Shown here in pieces: positions 7,327-16,206 of a stretch of DNA of 64,000 nt. This DNA comes from Streptomyces tendae. Its GTDB lineage: Bacteria; Actinomycetota; Actinomycetes; Streptomycetales; Streptomycetaceae. The translations under genes and the position numbers were made by a program. Position 1 is the stretch's first letter. Each line of letters starts with the position of its first letter. Location of the stretch: positions 1 through 64,000 of the forward strand of contig NZ_BMUY01000019.1 of the NCBI RefSeq assembly GCF_014650435.1, written 5' to 3'. The notes beneath the pieces are model-generated. The model saw nothing but the letters and a program-made list of their open reading frames with translations. It was not told where the DNA came from and made no database searches.

Positions 7327-7449
7327 ATGGCCAGCTTCCGGAAGTACGCAGCGACGGGTCGCCATGACCTCGAGCCCTTCTGGCCTTCCCGTCAGCACGA
7401 CGACTTCGACCGGGTGTGTTGCCGCGCGACGATCGCGCCGGCCCGCTAG
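7327..7449 (+). CDS. Possible 40-aa peptide upstream of an orphan winged-helix regulator
   Basis: Small ORF starting MASFRKYAATGRHDLEPFW and ending DRVCCRATIAPAR. It contains a CC pair near the C-terminus, and its composition is varied (Trp, Phe, Tyr, His, Lys) unlike random GC-rich translation. A TTCAAT element lies six bases before the ATG, fitting a leaderless transcript. It precedes the winged-helix gene by 131 bases in the same direction. It may be a small regulatory protein or leader peptide; no homology could be checked. Confidence 0.45.
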   Translation: MASFRKYAATGRHDLEPFWPSRQHDDFDRVCCRATIAPAR

Positions 7450-7580
7450 GAAGCCGCACATCCCAGGCATTCTGTGCCTTCTGCCGGTGCGCACGACGTA
7501 CGTCCCGCGACGCGCCCGACCACGAACTCGCGCCCGTCGCCCCTACCGACGAACCTCTCGCGCGAAAGAGCTGACGTCTC

Positions 7581-8192
7581 ATGGCGACCACCCGTTCCCT
7601 GTCCACCGTCACCCTGGACTCCCCCACCGTCCGCCCCGACTCCGGCGGGCCCCGGCACCGGCTGCGCGCCGTGGACCGGGACGAGGTGGTGGACGTCTCC
7701 GATCTGCTGCCGCCCGGCGCCACCTGGCTGCCCGCACCCCCGCACACCCTGCCCCCGCTGCCCGGCCGTCCGCCGATGGTCGGCTACCTGGTGCTCGTCC
7801 CGGCCGACCAGCAGCCGCCGTTCCGCCCGCAGGGCGTGGCCGCGCCGCCACCCGAGGGCCGCGACGACGGCGACGACCAGGACCGGGCCCGGGACGAGGC
7901 CCCGCTCGTCCGGATCGACTCCGCCCGGCGTGTCGCGGCCGTGGAAGGACGCGAACTCGACCTGACCTACCTGGAGTTCGAACTGCTCGCCCACCTCGTC
8001 ACCCATCCGCACCGGGTGCACACCCGCGACCAACTGGTGACCACGGTGTGGGGCTACGGACACGTGGGCGACGGCCGCACCGTCGACGTGCACGTGGCCC
8101 GGCTGCGCCGGAAGCTCGGCGCCGAGCACCGGCACACGATCCAGACAGTGCGGCGCGTCGGCTACAAGTACACGCCGCCCACGGGACGCTGA
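7581..8192 (+). CDS. Orphan OmpR-type winged-helix DNA-binding protein (no receiver)
   Basis: 203 aa. The C-terminal 95 residues form an OmpR/PhoB effector domain: GRELDLTYLEFELLAHLVTHPHRVHTRDQLVTTVWG, TVDVHVARLRRKLG, then the wing IQTVRRVGYKY. The N-terminal 100 residues are Pro-rich and disordered-looking and show no receiver fold: there is no phospho-acceptor aspartate and no switch residues. It is therefore not a normal response regulator and has no kinase next to it. Regulation would have to be by protein level, a partner or autoregulation. A 5-bp inverted repeat (AGGCA-n5-TGCCT) lies between the upstream small ORF and this gene. Confidence 0.85.
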   Translation: MATTRSLSTVTLDSPTVRPDSGGPRHRLRAVDRDEVVDVSDLLPPGATWLPAPPHTLPPLPGRPPMVGYLVLVPADQQPPFRPQGVAAPPPEGRDDGDDQDRARDEAPLVRIDSARRVAAVEGRELDLTYLEFELLAHLVTHPHRVHTRDQLVTTVWGYGHVGDGRTVDVHVARLRRKLGAEHRHTIQTVRRVGYKYTPPTGR

Positions 8193-8262
8193 GCCGCCAC
8201 CGCCCTTCTGCTGACGGCAGAGGGGCGTTCCCCGCAGCCGCCGCGCCCGGCACAGTGGCGGC

Positions 8263-9291
8263 ATGAGGCTACTGGTGCTGGGCGGTACGGAGTTCGTGGG
8301 GCGGGCCGTGGTCGAGGCGGCGCTCGGCCGCGGCTGGGAGGTGACCGTCCTGCACCGCGGACGGCACGCCCCGCCCCCCGGAGTGCGGGCGCTGCACGGC
8401 GACCGCACCGCGCCCGACGGGCTCGACGCGCTGGCCGAGGGCGCCTGGGACGCCGTCGTCGACACCTGGTCGGCGGCGCCCCGCGCGGTGCGGGACGCGG
8501 CCCGGCTGCTGCGGGGCCGCGCCGGACGGTACGTGTACGTGTCGAGCTGCTCGGTGTACGCCTGGGCCCCGCCCGCCGGGTACGCCGAGGACGCCCCGCT
8601 CGTCGAGGGCGCCTCGGCGGACGCCGGGCAGGTCGACTACGCCCGGGACAAGCGGGGCGCCGAGCTGGCCGTCCTGGACGCCTTCGGCGCCGACCGCTCG
8701 CTGCTGGTGCGGGCCGGGCTGATCCTCGGCCCCCTCGAGAACGTCGGCCGGCTGCCGTGGTGGCTGAACCGCATGGCCCGCGGCGGCCCGGTCCTCGCGC
8801 CGGGACCGCGGGACCTGCCCCTGCAGTACATAGACGTGCGCGACCTCGCCGACTGGATGCTCGGCGCGCTGGAGCGGGAGCTGAGCGGGCCGTACAACCT
8901 GGCCTCCCCGCCGGGGCACACCACGATGGGCGGCCTGCTCGAAGCCTGCGCGGCGGTCACCGGCGGCACCGCGCAGCTGCGCTGGACCGCCCCCGAGACC
9001 GTCCTGGCCGCCGGCATCGAGCCGTGGGGCCAGTTGCCGGTGTGGACCCCGCCGGGCAGCGACCTGCACGACGCCCTGCAGAGCGCGGACGTCTCCAGTG
9101 CCCTGGCGACGGGCCTGGTCTGCCGGCCCGTGGGCGACACCGTGGCCGACACCTGGGCCTGGCTGCGGACCCTCGGCGGCACGGCACCCCAACGCCCGGA
9201 CCGGCCACCGGTCGGCCTGGACCCGGAGGCGGAGGCGAAGGCCCTCGCCGCCGACGGCCCCGGCGGTGGTGTACCTGGCACCACCCCCTGA
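8263..9291 (+). CDS. NAD(P)-dependent epimerase/dehydratase-like SDR
   Basis: 342-aa extended short-chain dehydrogenase. The dinucleotide-binding start MRLLVLGGTEFVGRAVVEAAL gives the GxxGxxG motif at residues 7-13. YVYVSSCSVYAW supplies the serine region, and DYARDKRGAELAV the YxxxK pair. A LPLQYIDVRDLADWM block is typical of NAD-epimerases that act as reductases or atypical SDRs. The substrate is unknown and no sugar-biosynthesis genes are nearby. A CACAGT element lies six bases before the ATG, suggesting a leaderless mRNA. Confidence 0.85.
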   Translation: MRLLVLGGTEFVGRAVVEAALGRGWEVTVLHRGRHAPPPGVRALHGDRTAPDGLDALAEGAWDAVVDTWSAAPRAVRDAARLLRGRAGRYVYVSSCSVYAWAPPAGYAEDAPLVEGASADAGQVDYARDKRGAELAVLDAFGADRSLLVRAGLILGPLENVGRLPWWLNRMARGGPVLAPGPRDLPLQYIDVRDLADWMLGALERELSGPYNLASPPGHTTMGGLLEACAAVTGGTAQLRWTAPETVLAAGIEPWGQLPVWTPPGSDLHDALQSADVSSALATGLVCRPVGDTVADTWAWLRTLGGTAPQRPDRPPVGLDPEAEAKALAADGPGGGVPGTTP

Positions 9292-9343
9292 TCGGGGTGC
9301 CCGGCCCAGTGCCCCGTGTCGTCGCCTCGGCGAGACTGATGTC

Positions 9344-10621
9344 ATGAGCATCGAGACGAAGAGCGGCACAGGGCGGCCACAGACAACCGGGCGGACGCGG
9401 GGCTTGGCGTTGTCGGCCGTACGGGGACTGGCGCTGGCGCTCATCTCCCTGCCGGGCGCGGTGATCTGCTTCTGCCTGACCGTGGTGTCCGTCGCCCTCA
9501 TCCCGATCGGGGTCGGCATCGTCACCACGTCGTGGGTGCTGACGGGGGTACGGGCGTTCGCGGACTGGCGGCGGCTGCTCGCCGCCGAGTGGGGCGGGGT
9601 GCGGATCCCGCGGGCGTACCGGCCGCTGCCCGAGGGCGCCAATCCGTGGGCCCGCACCTTCGGGATGCTCCGTGACCCGGCGACCTGGCGGGACGTCCTG
9701 TGGCTGCCGGTCGACATGACGGCGGGCTTCGTCAGCGCACTGCTGGCCTTCGCGCTGGTGTTCTACCCGCTGGAGGGCTTCGTCATCGCGGCCGGGCTGT
9801 GGCGGGCCTGGGACGACACCTACTGGTACGGCTTCGTGCCCGTGACCGGCCAGATCACCGCGCTGTACGCCGCCGCCCTGGGCGCCGCCCTCCTCGTGGC
9901 AGCCGTCCGGCTCAGTCCTCTCGCACTGAAGGCCCACTTCCGGCTCACCGGCGCGCTCCTCGGCTCCGGCCAGGGCGAACTCGCCGAGCGGGTACGGGTG
10001 CTGACCGAGACTCGGCGCGACGCCGTCGACACCTCCGCCGCCGAGCTGCGCCGCATCGAGCGCGACCTGCACGACGGGGCACAGGCCCGGCTGGTAGCCG
10101 TCGGCATGGACCTGGGGACCATCGAGGCACTGCTGGAGAAGAACCCGGCGAAGGCCAGGGAACTGCTCGCGCAGACCCGGCAGTCCTCCGCCGACGCCCT
10201 CACCGAGCTGCGCGAACTGGTGCGCGGCATCCATCCACCGGTGCTCGCCGAACGCGGTCTCGGCGACGCGGTGCGGGCCCTGGCCCTGCGGCTGCCCATC
10301 GCCGTCGAGGTCGAGGTGGACCTGCCCGGCCGCGCCGACGCCCCCGTGGAGTCGGCCGCGTACTTCGCGGTCAGCGAGACCCTCACCAACGCCGTGAAGC
10401 ACTCCGGTGCCGACCGGATCTGGGTCGACATGCACTACACGGAGGGGCGGCTGCGCGTCTGTGTCACCGACAACGGCAAGGGCGGTGCCGTGGTCGGAGC
10501 GGGCTCGGGCCTGGCCGGCCTGGAGCGCCGACTGGGTACATTCGACGGCGTCCTGGCCGTCAGCTCGCCCGCGGGCGGCCCCACCATGGTCACCATGGAG
10601 ATCCCTTGCGCGTTGTCCTAG
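9344..10621 (+). CDS. Sensor histidine kinase, NarL-type, with membrane sensor domain
   Basis: 425 aa. The N-terminal 200 residues hold four hydrophobic segments (around residues 25-50, 55-70, 120-150 and 165-190), resembling the membrane 'sensor' domain common in Streptomyces kinases. The phospho-acceptor histidine is in IERDLHDGAQARLVAVGMDL (HisKA_3), followed by the HATPase domain with SETLTNAVKHSGA (N box) and DNGKGG/GSGLAGLERRLG. The C-terminus overlaps the regulator start by 16 bases, so the two are translationally coupled. The signal is unknown. Confidence 0.95.
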   Translation: MSIETKSGTGRPQTTGRTRGLALSAVRGLALALISLPGAVICFCLTVVSVALIPIGVGIVTTSWVLTGVRAFADWRRLLAAEWGGVRIPRAYRPLPEGANPWARTFGMLRDPATWRDVLWLPVDMTAGFVSALLAFALVFYPLEGFVIAAGLWRAWDDTYWYGFVPVTGQITALYAAALGAALLVAAVRLSPLALKAHFRLTGALLGSGQGELAERVRVLTETRRDAVDTSAAELRRIERDLHDGAQARLVAVGMDLGTIEALLEKNPAKARELLAQTRQSSADALTELRELVRGIHPPVLAERGLGDAVRALALRLPIAVEVEVDLPGRADAPVESAAYFAVSETLTNAVKHSGADRIWVDMHYTEGRLRVCVTDNGKGGAVVGAGSGLAGLERRLGTFDGVLAVSSPAGGPTMVTMEIPCALS

Positions 10622-11259
10622 CCGAAGACCTGTTCCTGCTGCGCGACGGACTGGTCCGGCTTCTGGAGGCCCACGACTTCGAGATCGCCGCGGCCGTCGA
10701 GACCGGCCCCGAGCTGTCCCGGGCCCTGGCCGAACTGGAGCCGGACGTCGCCGTGGTCGACGTCCGGCTCCCGCCCACGCTCACCGACGAGGGCCTGCAG
10801 TGCGCGTTGCAGGCCCGCCGCGACCGGCCCGGGCTGCCGGTGCTGGTCCTCTCCCAGCACGTGGAGCAGCTGTACGCGCGCGAGTTGCTGGCCGACGGGA
10901 GCGGCGGGGTGGGGTACCTGCTCAAGGACCGGGTGTTCGACGCGGAGCAGTTCATCGACGCCGTACGGCGGGTGGCATCGGGCGGCACGGCGATGGACCC
11001 GCAGGTCATCCAGCAGTTGCTCAGCCGGCGCGCGGCGGAGGACCGCCCGCTGGAGCGGCTCACCCCGCGCGAGCTGGAGGTGCTGGAGCTGATGGCGCAG
11101 GGCCGGACCAACGCGGCGATCGCCGGGAAGCTCGTCGTCACCGAGCGGGCGATCGCGAAGCACACGGCGAACATCTTCGCGAAGCTGAGCCTGGAGGTCT
11201 CGGACGACGACAACCGCCGTGTCCTGGCGGTTCTGGCGTATCTGGACCGCGGCCGCTGA
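10606..11259 (+). CDS. LuxR/NarL-family response regulator
   Basis: 217 aa. The receiver domain starts [25 protein letters not shown] with acidic pocket E-D, phospho-acceptor Asp in DVAVVDVRLPP and Lys in GYLLKDRV. The C-terminal LuxR helix-turn-helix is LTPRELEVLELMAQGRTNAAIAGKL with VTERAIAKHTANIFAKL. The start is a TTG at 10606, five bases after a GGAG site inside the kinase gene, overlapping the kinase stop by 16 bases; no ATG or GTG closer to the receiver start exists. It is the cognate partner of the preceding kinase. Confidence 0.93.
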   Translation: MRVVLAEDLFLLRDGLVRLLEAHDFEIAAAVETGPELSRALAELEPDVAVVDVRLPPTLTDEGLQCALQARRDRPGLPVLVLSQHVEQLYARELLADGSGGVGYLLKDRVFDAEQFIDAVRRVASGGTAMDPQVIQQLLSRRAAEDRPLERLTPRELEVLELMAQGRTNAAIAGKLVVTERAIAKHTANIFAKLSLEVSDDDNRRVLAVLAYLDRGR

Positions 11260-11418
11260 CCCTGTGACGCGTCCCCGGGGCCCCAGGGACCCCAGCAATT
11301 CCCGAGACGGGTGAACACCTCAGGAGCGGCTTCCGTATGGATGGGAGCCGCTTCACTCCTGTCGGGCGCCCTCGATGCCCCGCAAGCGATGCCCCCGCAA
11401 GGAAGTTTGAGGAGTTCC

Positions 11419-12933
11419 ATGGGACGCAACACGAGAAAACGCCGTACGCCGCTGGCCACCAAGATCGTAGCCGGGGCGGCGGCCCTGGCGGTCGGCGGGG
11501 GCGGGCTGGTCTGGGCCAACTTCTACGCTTCGGCGCACGAGGACCACGGGGGTCACAACCGGACCAGGTCGGCCGGCGCGCAGGTCGCGACGATCGACTG
11601 CCCCGACGTCGGCCAGAAGATCCGTGACGTGCCGGACCGGGCGCGCGGCGAGGTGGACGGCGAACTGGCCACGATGGACAGCCAGATCACCAACGCCTAC
11701 CAGCGCCTCGCCACCACGCGGCGGGCGCAGGCGGGTGACTCGCAGTTCGTCCAGAACTCCATCCTGGGCCCGCTCAAGGACCGGCGGAAGGCGATCATCG
11801 ACCGGATCCAGCTGGAGATCAACCGGGCCGGCGGCAAGGCCGACGACAACCTGGACGAGCTGGCGGGCTGCCAGGGACGTCCCGCGGACCAGCAGAACGG
11901 CGGCGGCCAGGACGACGGCCAGAACGACGACGGCCAGAACGGCGACGGTCAGAACGGCGGCGGTCAGGACGGCGATGGCCAGAACCAGGACGACAACGGC
12001 AACGGTGTCGCCGGTCCGGTCGCCGACGACTTCATCGACATCAACGACGTCCAGCCGAACTCCCGCAACAGCCGCAACGGCCTGGCCGCCAACGGTGACG
12101 GGGGTTCCACCGGCACCTTCAGCACGGACTGCGGCGTCAACGAGAACAACCTGTTCAACAGCGACAACCTGATCGCCGCCCCGGGCGTCGACAACGGCGC
12201 GCACCACACCCACGACTACGTCGGCAACCAGGACAACGACGCCTTCTCCAGCGACGAGGACCTGGCGAACGCGGACACCTCGTGCCAGAACCAGGGCGAC
12301 AGGTCCACGTACTACTGGCCGGTGCTGCGGCTCCAGGACGGTACGCAGGAGTTCGACGCGAACGACCAGGGCGGCGGCGCCGAGGGCAACATCGGCAAGA
12401 TCCTCAAGCCGGCCCAGGCCGAGCTGAAGTTCGTCGGCAGCCAGCAGGGCGACGTGGTCGCGATGCCGAAGTTCCTGCGCATCATCACCGGTGACGCCAA
12501 GTCGTTCACCAACGGCGACGCGAACGCCAACACCTCGTGGAGCTGCTCGGGCTTCGAGGACCGGCAGGTGACGGACAAGTACCCGCTGTGCCCCGAGGGC
12601 AGCCAGGTGCTGCGGACGACCAACTTCCAGAGCTGCTGGGACGGCCAGAACATCGACAGCGCCAACCACCGGGACCACATGGCGTTCGTCCAGCAGGACG
12701 GCAGTTGCCCGGAGGGCTTCCAGGCCGTTCCCCAACTCCAGGTCCGGCTCGCGTACGACATCCCCACCCCGACGGTCGACAACGGCCAGGTGCAGAACCC
12801 GTACGCCGTGGACAGCTTCCCGGAGCAGTTGCACAAGCCGATCACGGATCACAACGACTTCATCAACGTCATGGACGAGGACCTGATGAACGAGGTGGTC
12901 GACTGCATCAACCGCGGCGAGGACTGCCAGTAG
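11419..12933 (+). CDS. Secreted DUF1996 protein with helical N-domain and Gln/Asn/Asp/Gly linker
   Basis: 504 aa. A twin-basic signal peptide ([21 protein letters not shown]...) leads into a His-containing stretch and a helical domain (about residues 55-150) bounded by cysteines (DCPDVGQKI and AGCQGRP). Next comes a [15 protein letters not shown]-like linker (about residues 155-200). The rest is DUF1996: [22 protein letters not shown] and [11 protein letters not shown], with His and Cys residues that may bind metal. Members are exported actinobacterial and fungal proteins of unknown activity. TTGAGGAG precedes the ATG by about six bases. The helical N-domain plus linker recalls the protein at 2902. 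Confidence 0.88.
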   Translation: MGRNTRKRRTPLATKIVAGAAALAVGGGGLVWANFYASAHEDHGGHNRTRSAGAQVATIDCPDVGQKIRDVPDRARGEVDGELATMDSQITNAYQRLATTRRAQAGDSQFVQNSILGPLKDRRKAIIDRIQLEINRAGGKADDNLDELAGCQGRPADQQNGGGQDDGQNDDGQNGDGQNGGGQDGDGQNQDDNGNGVAGPVADDFIDINDVQPNSRNSRNGLAANGDGGSTGTFSTDCGVNENNLFNSDNLIAAPGVDNGAHHTHDYVGNQDNDAFSSDEDLANADTSCQNQGDRSTYYWPVLRLQDGTQEFDANDQGGGAEGNIGKILKPAQAELKFVGSQQGDVVAMPKFLRIITGDAKSFTNGDANANTSWSCSGFEDRQVTDKYPLCPEGSQVLRTTNFQSCWDGQNIDSANHRDHMAFVQQDGSCPEGFQAVPQLQVRLAYDIPTPTVDNGQVQNPYAVDSFPEQLHKPITDHNDFINVMDEDLMNEVVDCINRGEDCQ

Positions 12934-12954
12934 CGGTCCCGGCCCGTGGCAAGG

Positions 12955-12990
12955 AGGGGGCCGGTGACGGATTTCCGTCACCGGCCCCCT
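12955..12990. terminator. Strong bidirectional terminator
   Basis: Perfect 16-bp stem: left arm 12956-12971, a TT loop, right arm 12974-12989, with one more A:T pair at 12955/12990. It sits between the convergent DUF1996 gene and the lipoprotein gene and can serve both. Confidence 0.9.
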
Positions 12991-13008
12991 TCGCGCGTCC
13001 GCGTCCGG

Positions 13009-13455
13009 TCAGCCGGAATGTCCGGCGTGTTCGCCGTGCCCGGCCGAGTGCCCGGCGCCGCCGCCCCCGTGCTGGACGCCCTGCTCCAGGTCGCCGCCGA
13101 GCCGGCCGCGCAGGTCCGCCACCACCTCCTCGTGGCCGACGGCGACCCATTTGCGGCCGACGAGGTAGTAGCCGCCGTAGTCCTTGGCGGTGTTGATCCA
13201 CTCGCGCTGGCCGCGGTCGGTGGAGAAGGTGGCGAGGACGTACTTCCCGTCGCCCTTGCCGCACAGGGCCTGGCGGATGGTGTCGGCGTCGGTCTGCATG
13301 TTCGGGGTGCACTCGGCCTCGGCGGCCAGGTGTTCCAGGCTGCCGGTCGCCGTCGCGGGCACGGCGTCCGCGCCGTCCCCGTCGGCGCCGCAGCCCGTCA
13401 GCGCCAGAACCGCCGCAAGGGCGGCCGGGGCGAGCATCGGTCGGGTCAGCCTCAT
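13009..13455 (-). CDS. Lipoprotein with His/Gly-rich C-terminal tail
   Basis: 148-aa exported protein. The signal peptide ends in lipobox LTGC (Cys22), so it should be lipid-anchored on the outer face of the membrane. The mature domain contains two further cysteines (AECTPN, ALCGKG) that may form a disulfide, and FSTDRGQREWINTAKDYGGYYLVG. The last 22 residues are Gly and His (six His, for example GHSAGHGEHAGHSG), suggesting metal binding. I do not recognise a named family. It converges on the DUF1996 gene across a shared terminator. Confidence 0.75.
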   Translation of the reverse strand: MRLTRPMLAPAALAAVLALTGCGADGDGADAVPATATGSLEHLAAEAECTPNMQTDADTIRQALCGKGDGKYVLATFSTDRGQREWINTAKDYGGYYLVGRKWVAVGHEEVVADLRGRLGGDLEQGVQHGGGGAGHSAGHGEHAGHSG

Positions 13456-13589
13456 GTGTTCCTCCGGTCCGCTGTGGCGACATGCCGCGCGGAGCCCCGG
13501 CGAGGGGCCCCGTCATCGATACGGGCGCGGGGCGCGAAGTACTCAGGAGCCCGGGTGCCGTTGTGCGGGCTCCGTGCGAGAGTGGGCCC

Positions 13590-14099
13590 GTGGACCAGGA
13601 CTGGGAAGAGCGCGTGAGGGCCGCCTGGGCGGCATTCGAGGACTACGCCGAGGAGGATGCCGCCGACTTCCGGGCGGTCGTCGACGCCCTCGCCGACGAG
13701 TTGCCCGCCGACAGCCCGCTGGGCCTTTTCGAGCGGGCCTGCGCCTGGGACTCGACGGGCCACTCCGACCGGGCGGTGCCGCTGTACCGCGAGGCGCTGG
13801 AGCGCGGGCTCGGCGAGGTCAGCGCCTACAAGGGGCGCCGGGCGAAGATCCAGCTCTCCAGCTCGCTGCGGAACACCGGGCACCCGGAGGAGGGCGTGAA
13901 GCTGCTCTCGCCCGAACTGGTCGCCCCGTCCGACGAGTTGGACGACGCCGTGCGCGCCACGCTCGCCCTCTGCCTGTCCAGCATGGGCCGCGACCGCGAG
14001 GGCCTGTCCCTGGTGCTCGGCGCCCTCGCCCCCCATCTGCCGCGCTACCAGCGGTCGATGGCCGCCTACGCACGGCTCCTGGTGGAACCGGAGGACTAG
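13590..14099 (+). CDS. Tetratricopeptide-repeat protein
   Basis: 169 aa, all-helical and acidic. Residues 45-155 contain TPR-like pairs: PLGLFERACAWDSTGHSDRAVPLYREALERG, RRAKIQLSSSLRNTGHPEEGVKLL, ATLALCLSSMGRDREGLSLVLGAL. Such small proteins are usually interaction scaffolds; no partner is evident. The GTG at 13590 was chosen because MDQDWEERVRAAWAAFEDYA is where sensible helical sequence begins. A GAGAGT element six bases upstream suggests a leaderless transcript. Confidence 0.75.
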   Translation: MDQDWEERVRAAWAAFEDYAEEDAADFRAVVDALADELPADSPLGLFERACAWDSTGHSDRAVPLYREALERGLGEVSAYKGRRAKIQLSSSLRNTGHPEEGVKLLSPELVAPSDELDDAVRATLALCLSSMGRDREGLSLVLGALAPHLPRYQRSMAAYARLLVEPED

Positions 14100-14160
14100 G
14101 AGGCCCCCGCCCGGGCGGGTCGTACGGTGACCATCGCCGCGTTCGCTCGTTCTGCTGAAC

Positions 14161-16092
14161 GTGCAGCCACAGGATGTCGCCCCGCGCCCCGCACCGTCCT
14201 CCGCCTCGTCGGCCGACCCGGTCGTGGACGTCGAGCAGGCCGAGGCCGCGCTCGTCGAGCACTATCCGCGCCTGGCCCGGCTGGCCTATCTGGTACTGCC
14301 GCCGGGACTCGGCCGGGGCCGCCGCGTCCTGACCGCGCACGCCCTCACCCAGCGCGCCCTGCCCCGGAACCGGACGACGACCCCGGTGATCCCGGCCCAG
14401 TCCGCCGGCCGCGAGGTCGACCCCGGGTACGCGCTGGTCCGGCTGCGGGTGGTGCGTACGGCGCTGGAGGCGGGGCTCCCGCTGCGGCGGCGGGCGTGGC
14501 CCCGGCGGTCCCAACTGCCGCCGCTGCTGCCCCACGTACGGGGCCTCAAGCTCTTCCCGCGCTCGGGCGGCGCCGATGAACTCGCCCTGGACCAGCGGCT
14601 GTCCGCGCTCTCCGGTCCCGGCCGGGCGGCGTACGTGCTGCGCGGTCTGGAGCGGCTGCCCGACGACGGCGTGCGGCAGGTGCTCGCGGCCGCCCAGGTC
14701 GCCGACGTGGACGCCGCGCTGCGGGAGGCCGACGGGGTGCCGGGGCAGTACGGGCTGCTCGGCTCCCCCGAGTTCGACCCCTGCTCGTTGCAGGCCCGGC
14801 CGACCGATCTGCTGCGCCGGCGCCAGCACACGCGGGCCGCGCTGGTTGCCGGGGCGGCGCTGGTGGTGTGCGGGGCGCTGCTCGGCCTGCCCGGGGACGG
14901 CTGGGGACCGGACGGTGCCGCCGCCCCGCCGTACGCGCGAAACCCCGCGGCCGAGGCCGCGCTCGACCCCGGCAGGCTGACCAAGGCAGCGCCCGCCGCG
15001 TGGGAGACGTCCGCGCGTACGGACTTCTCGGTGTGGCCGGCCCGCGGTGACCTCACCGGAGACGAGGAGTTGCTGCGCCGCGCCCTGGCCGTCTGGGCGC
15101 GGCCCGGCGAGAGCGTAGGGGTGTCCGCGACGCCGGGGACGGCGACCGGCGGTCCGGCCGGGCCGCCGCAGCTGCTGTACGCGGGGGACGTCGACACCGC
15201 GCGGGTGGTGATCCTGCACGACGGTCTGCGTCTGGTCCGGTACGCCGAGCCGAAGGACGGTTCCGCCGGTGCCGCCCTGGACTTCGCGCGGACCGACGGA
15301 GCCGACCGGGCCGCGGCGACCGCGGTGGTGCTGGGGCGCGCCGACGGCAACGTCCGCTATCTGACGGCGCCCTGGGTGACCGGGGCGGCGGCGCGCGATC
15401 TCGCCCGGCCGGACTCCGCCGCCGAGGAGCTGACGCTCACCGACGGCGTGACGTCGCCGCTGGCCAGCCCGGTGCAGCAGCAGTCCGGGGCGTGCACGTC
15501 GTGGAACGCGCTGGAGCTGACCGACGGTTCGGACACCCGGGTGGTGACCGACCTGGGCGAGCTGGTGCCGGCCCGGCTCACCACCGGGCGCCCCGGTTCC
15601 GCGAAGGACGCCTCGGGCGCGAAGGCGCTGGACGCCTGGGCGCCGTACGCCTGCTCGCTGGGCGCGGTGCGCGGGCAGGGGGTGCGCTCGGTGAACGCCT
15701 GGGAGTTCGCGACGCAGCCGCTGCCCGACGGAACGGGGTCGGGCGCGTGGGTGTGCACCCGCGCCGAGACCTGGCGCGGCGAGGGGGCCCGGGTGCTGGC
15801 GCAGTTCCGGACGCCGGGCGGCGTGCAGGGCGCGGTGGCGGCGAAGGCGCAGGACGTGCCGGCCTGCGGGGAGCGCGACCCGCAGGTGCTGGCCGGGGTG
15901 CTGTGGAAGTCGGAGGGCGGGCACTGGTACCTGCTCGCGGCAGGCGGCCGCGACACCGAGTCGATCGAGGCGACGGGCGGCATCAGCGACTCGGCCGAGG
16001 GCAACCTGCTGACCGCGAAGGCCGACCAGGGCGCGCGGGCCGAGCTGAAGGGCACGCTGGACAGCGGCCGGACGATCGGCGGACTGCGCTAG
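14161..16092 (+). CDS. Membrane-anchored protein with sigma-factor-like N-terminus
   Basis: 643 aa. Residues 20-75 (DVEQAEAALVEHYPRLARLAYLVLPPGLGRGRRVLTAHALTQRALP) resemble the region-2 helix of ECF sigma factors, and residues 145-190 (LDQRLSALSGPGRAAYVLRGLERLPDDGVRQVL) resemble region 4, but the DNA-reading residues look eroded. One membrane helix (AALVAGAALVVCGALLGL, about residues 224-241) follows, then about 400 exported residues with several cysteines and no known fold. An inside sigma-like/outside sensor layout suggests signal transduction, but the function is unknown. The GTG at 14161 gives the first sensible sequence; no clear ribosome site is seen. Confidence 0.7.
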   Translation: MQPQDVAPRPAPSSASSADPVVDVEQAEAALVEHYPRLARLAYLVLPPGLGRGRRVLTAHALTQRALPRNRTTTPVIPAQSAGREVDPGYALVRLRVVRTALEAGLPLRRRAWPRRSQLPPLLPHVRGLKLFPRSGGADELALDQRLSALSGPGRAAYVLRGLERLPDDGVRQVLAAAQVADVDAALREADGVPGQYGLLGSPEFDPCSLQARPTDLLRRRQHTRAALVAGAALVVCGALLGLPGDGWGPDGAAAPPYARNPAAEAALDPGRLTKAAPAAWETSARTDFSVWPARGDLTGDEELLRRALAVWARPGESVGVSATPGTATGGPAGPPQLLYAGDVDTARVVILHDGLRLVRYAEPKDGSAGAALDFARTDGADRAAATAVVLGRADGNVRYLTAPWVTGAAARDLARPDSAAEELTLTDGVTSPLASPVQQQSGACTSWNALELTDGSDTRVVTDLGELVPARLTTGRPGSAKDASGAKALDAWAPYACSLGAVRGQGVRSVNAWEFATQPLPDGTGSGAWVCTRAETWRGEGARVLAQFRTPGGVQGAVAAKAQDVPACGERDPQVLAGVLWKSEGGHWYLLAAGGRDTESIEATGGISDSAEGNLLTAKADQGARAELKGTLDSGRTIGGLR

Positions 16093-16171
16093 CCGGTACC
16101 GGGTGGGCAGACACCGGGCCGGCCGACACCGGCCTAGCTGACACTGGCGTCAACAAGTCTCGGCAGGAGGG

Positions 16172-16200
16172 TTCCGCCGGGCCGTACCCGTCAGTACATT
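16172..16200 (+). promoter_or_regulatory. Promoter of the PF10118-reductase operon
   Basis: TTCCGC (16172-16177), 17 bases, TACATT (16195-16200), six bases before the ATG at 16207. A HrdB-like -10 with weak -35; the transcript is probably leaderless. Confidence 0.5.
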
Positions 16201-16206
16201 GACGCC

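Noticed and set aside
10010-10130. Short inverted repeats inside the kinase gene
   Set aside because: Within coding sequence of a well-supported gene and expected by chance in GC-rich DNA.
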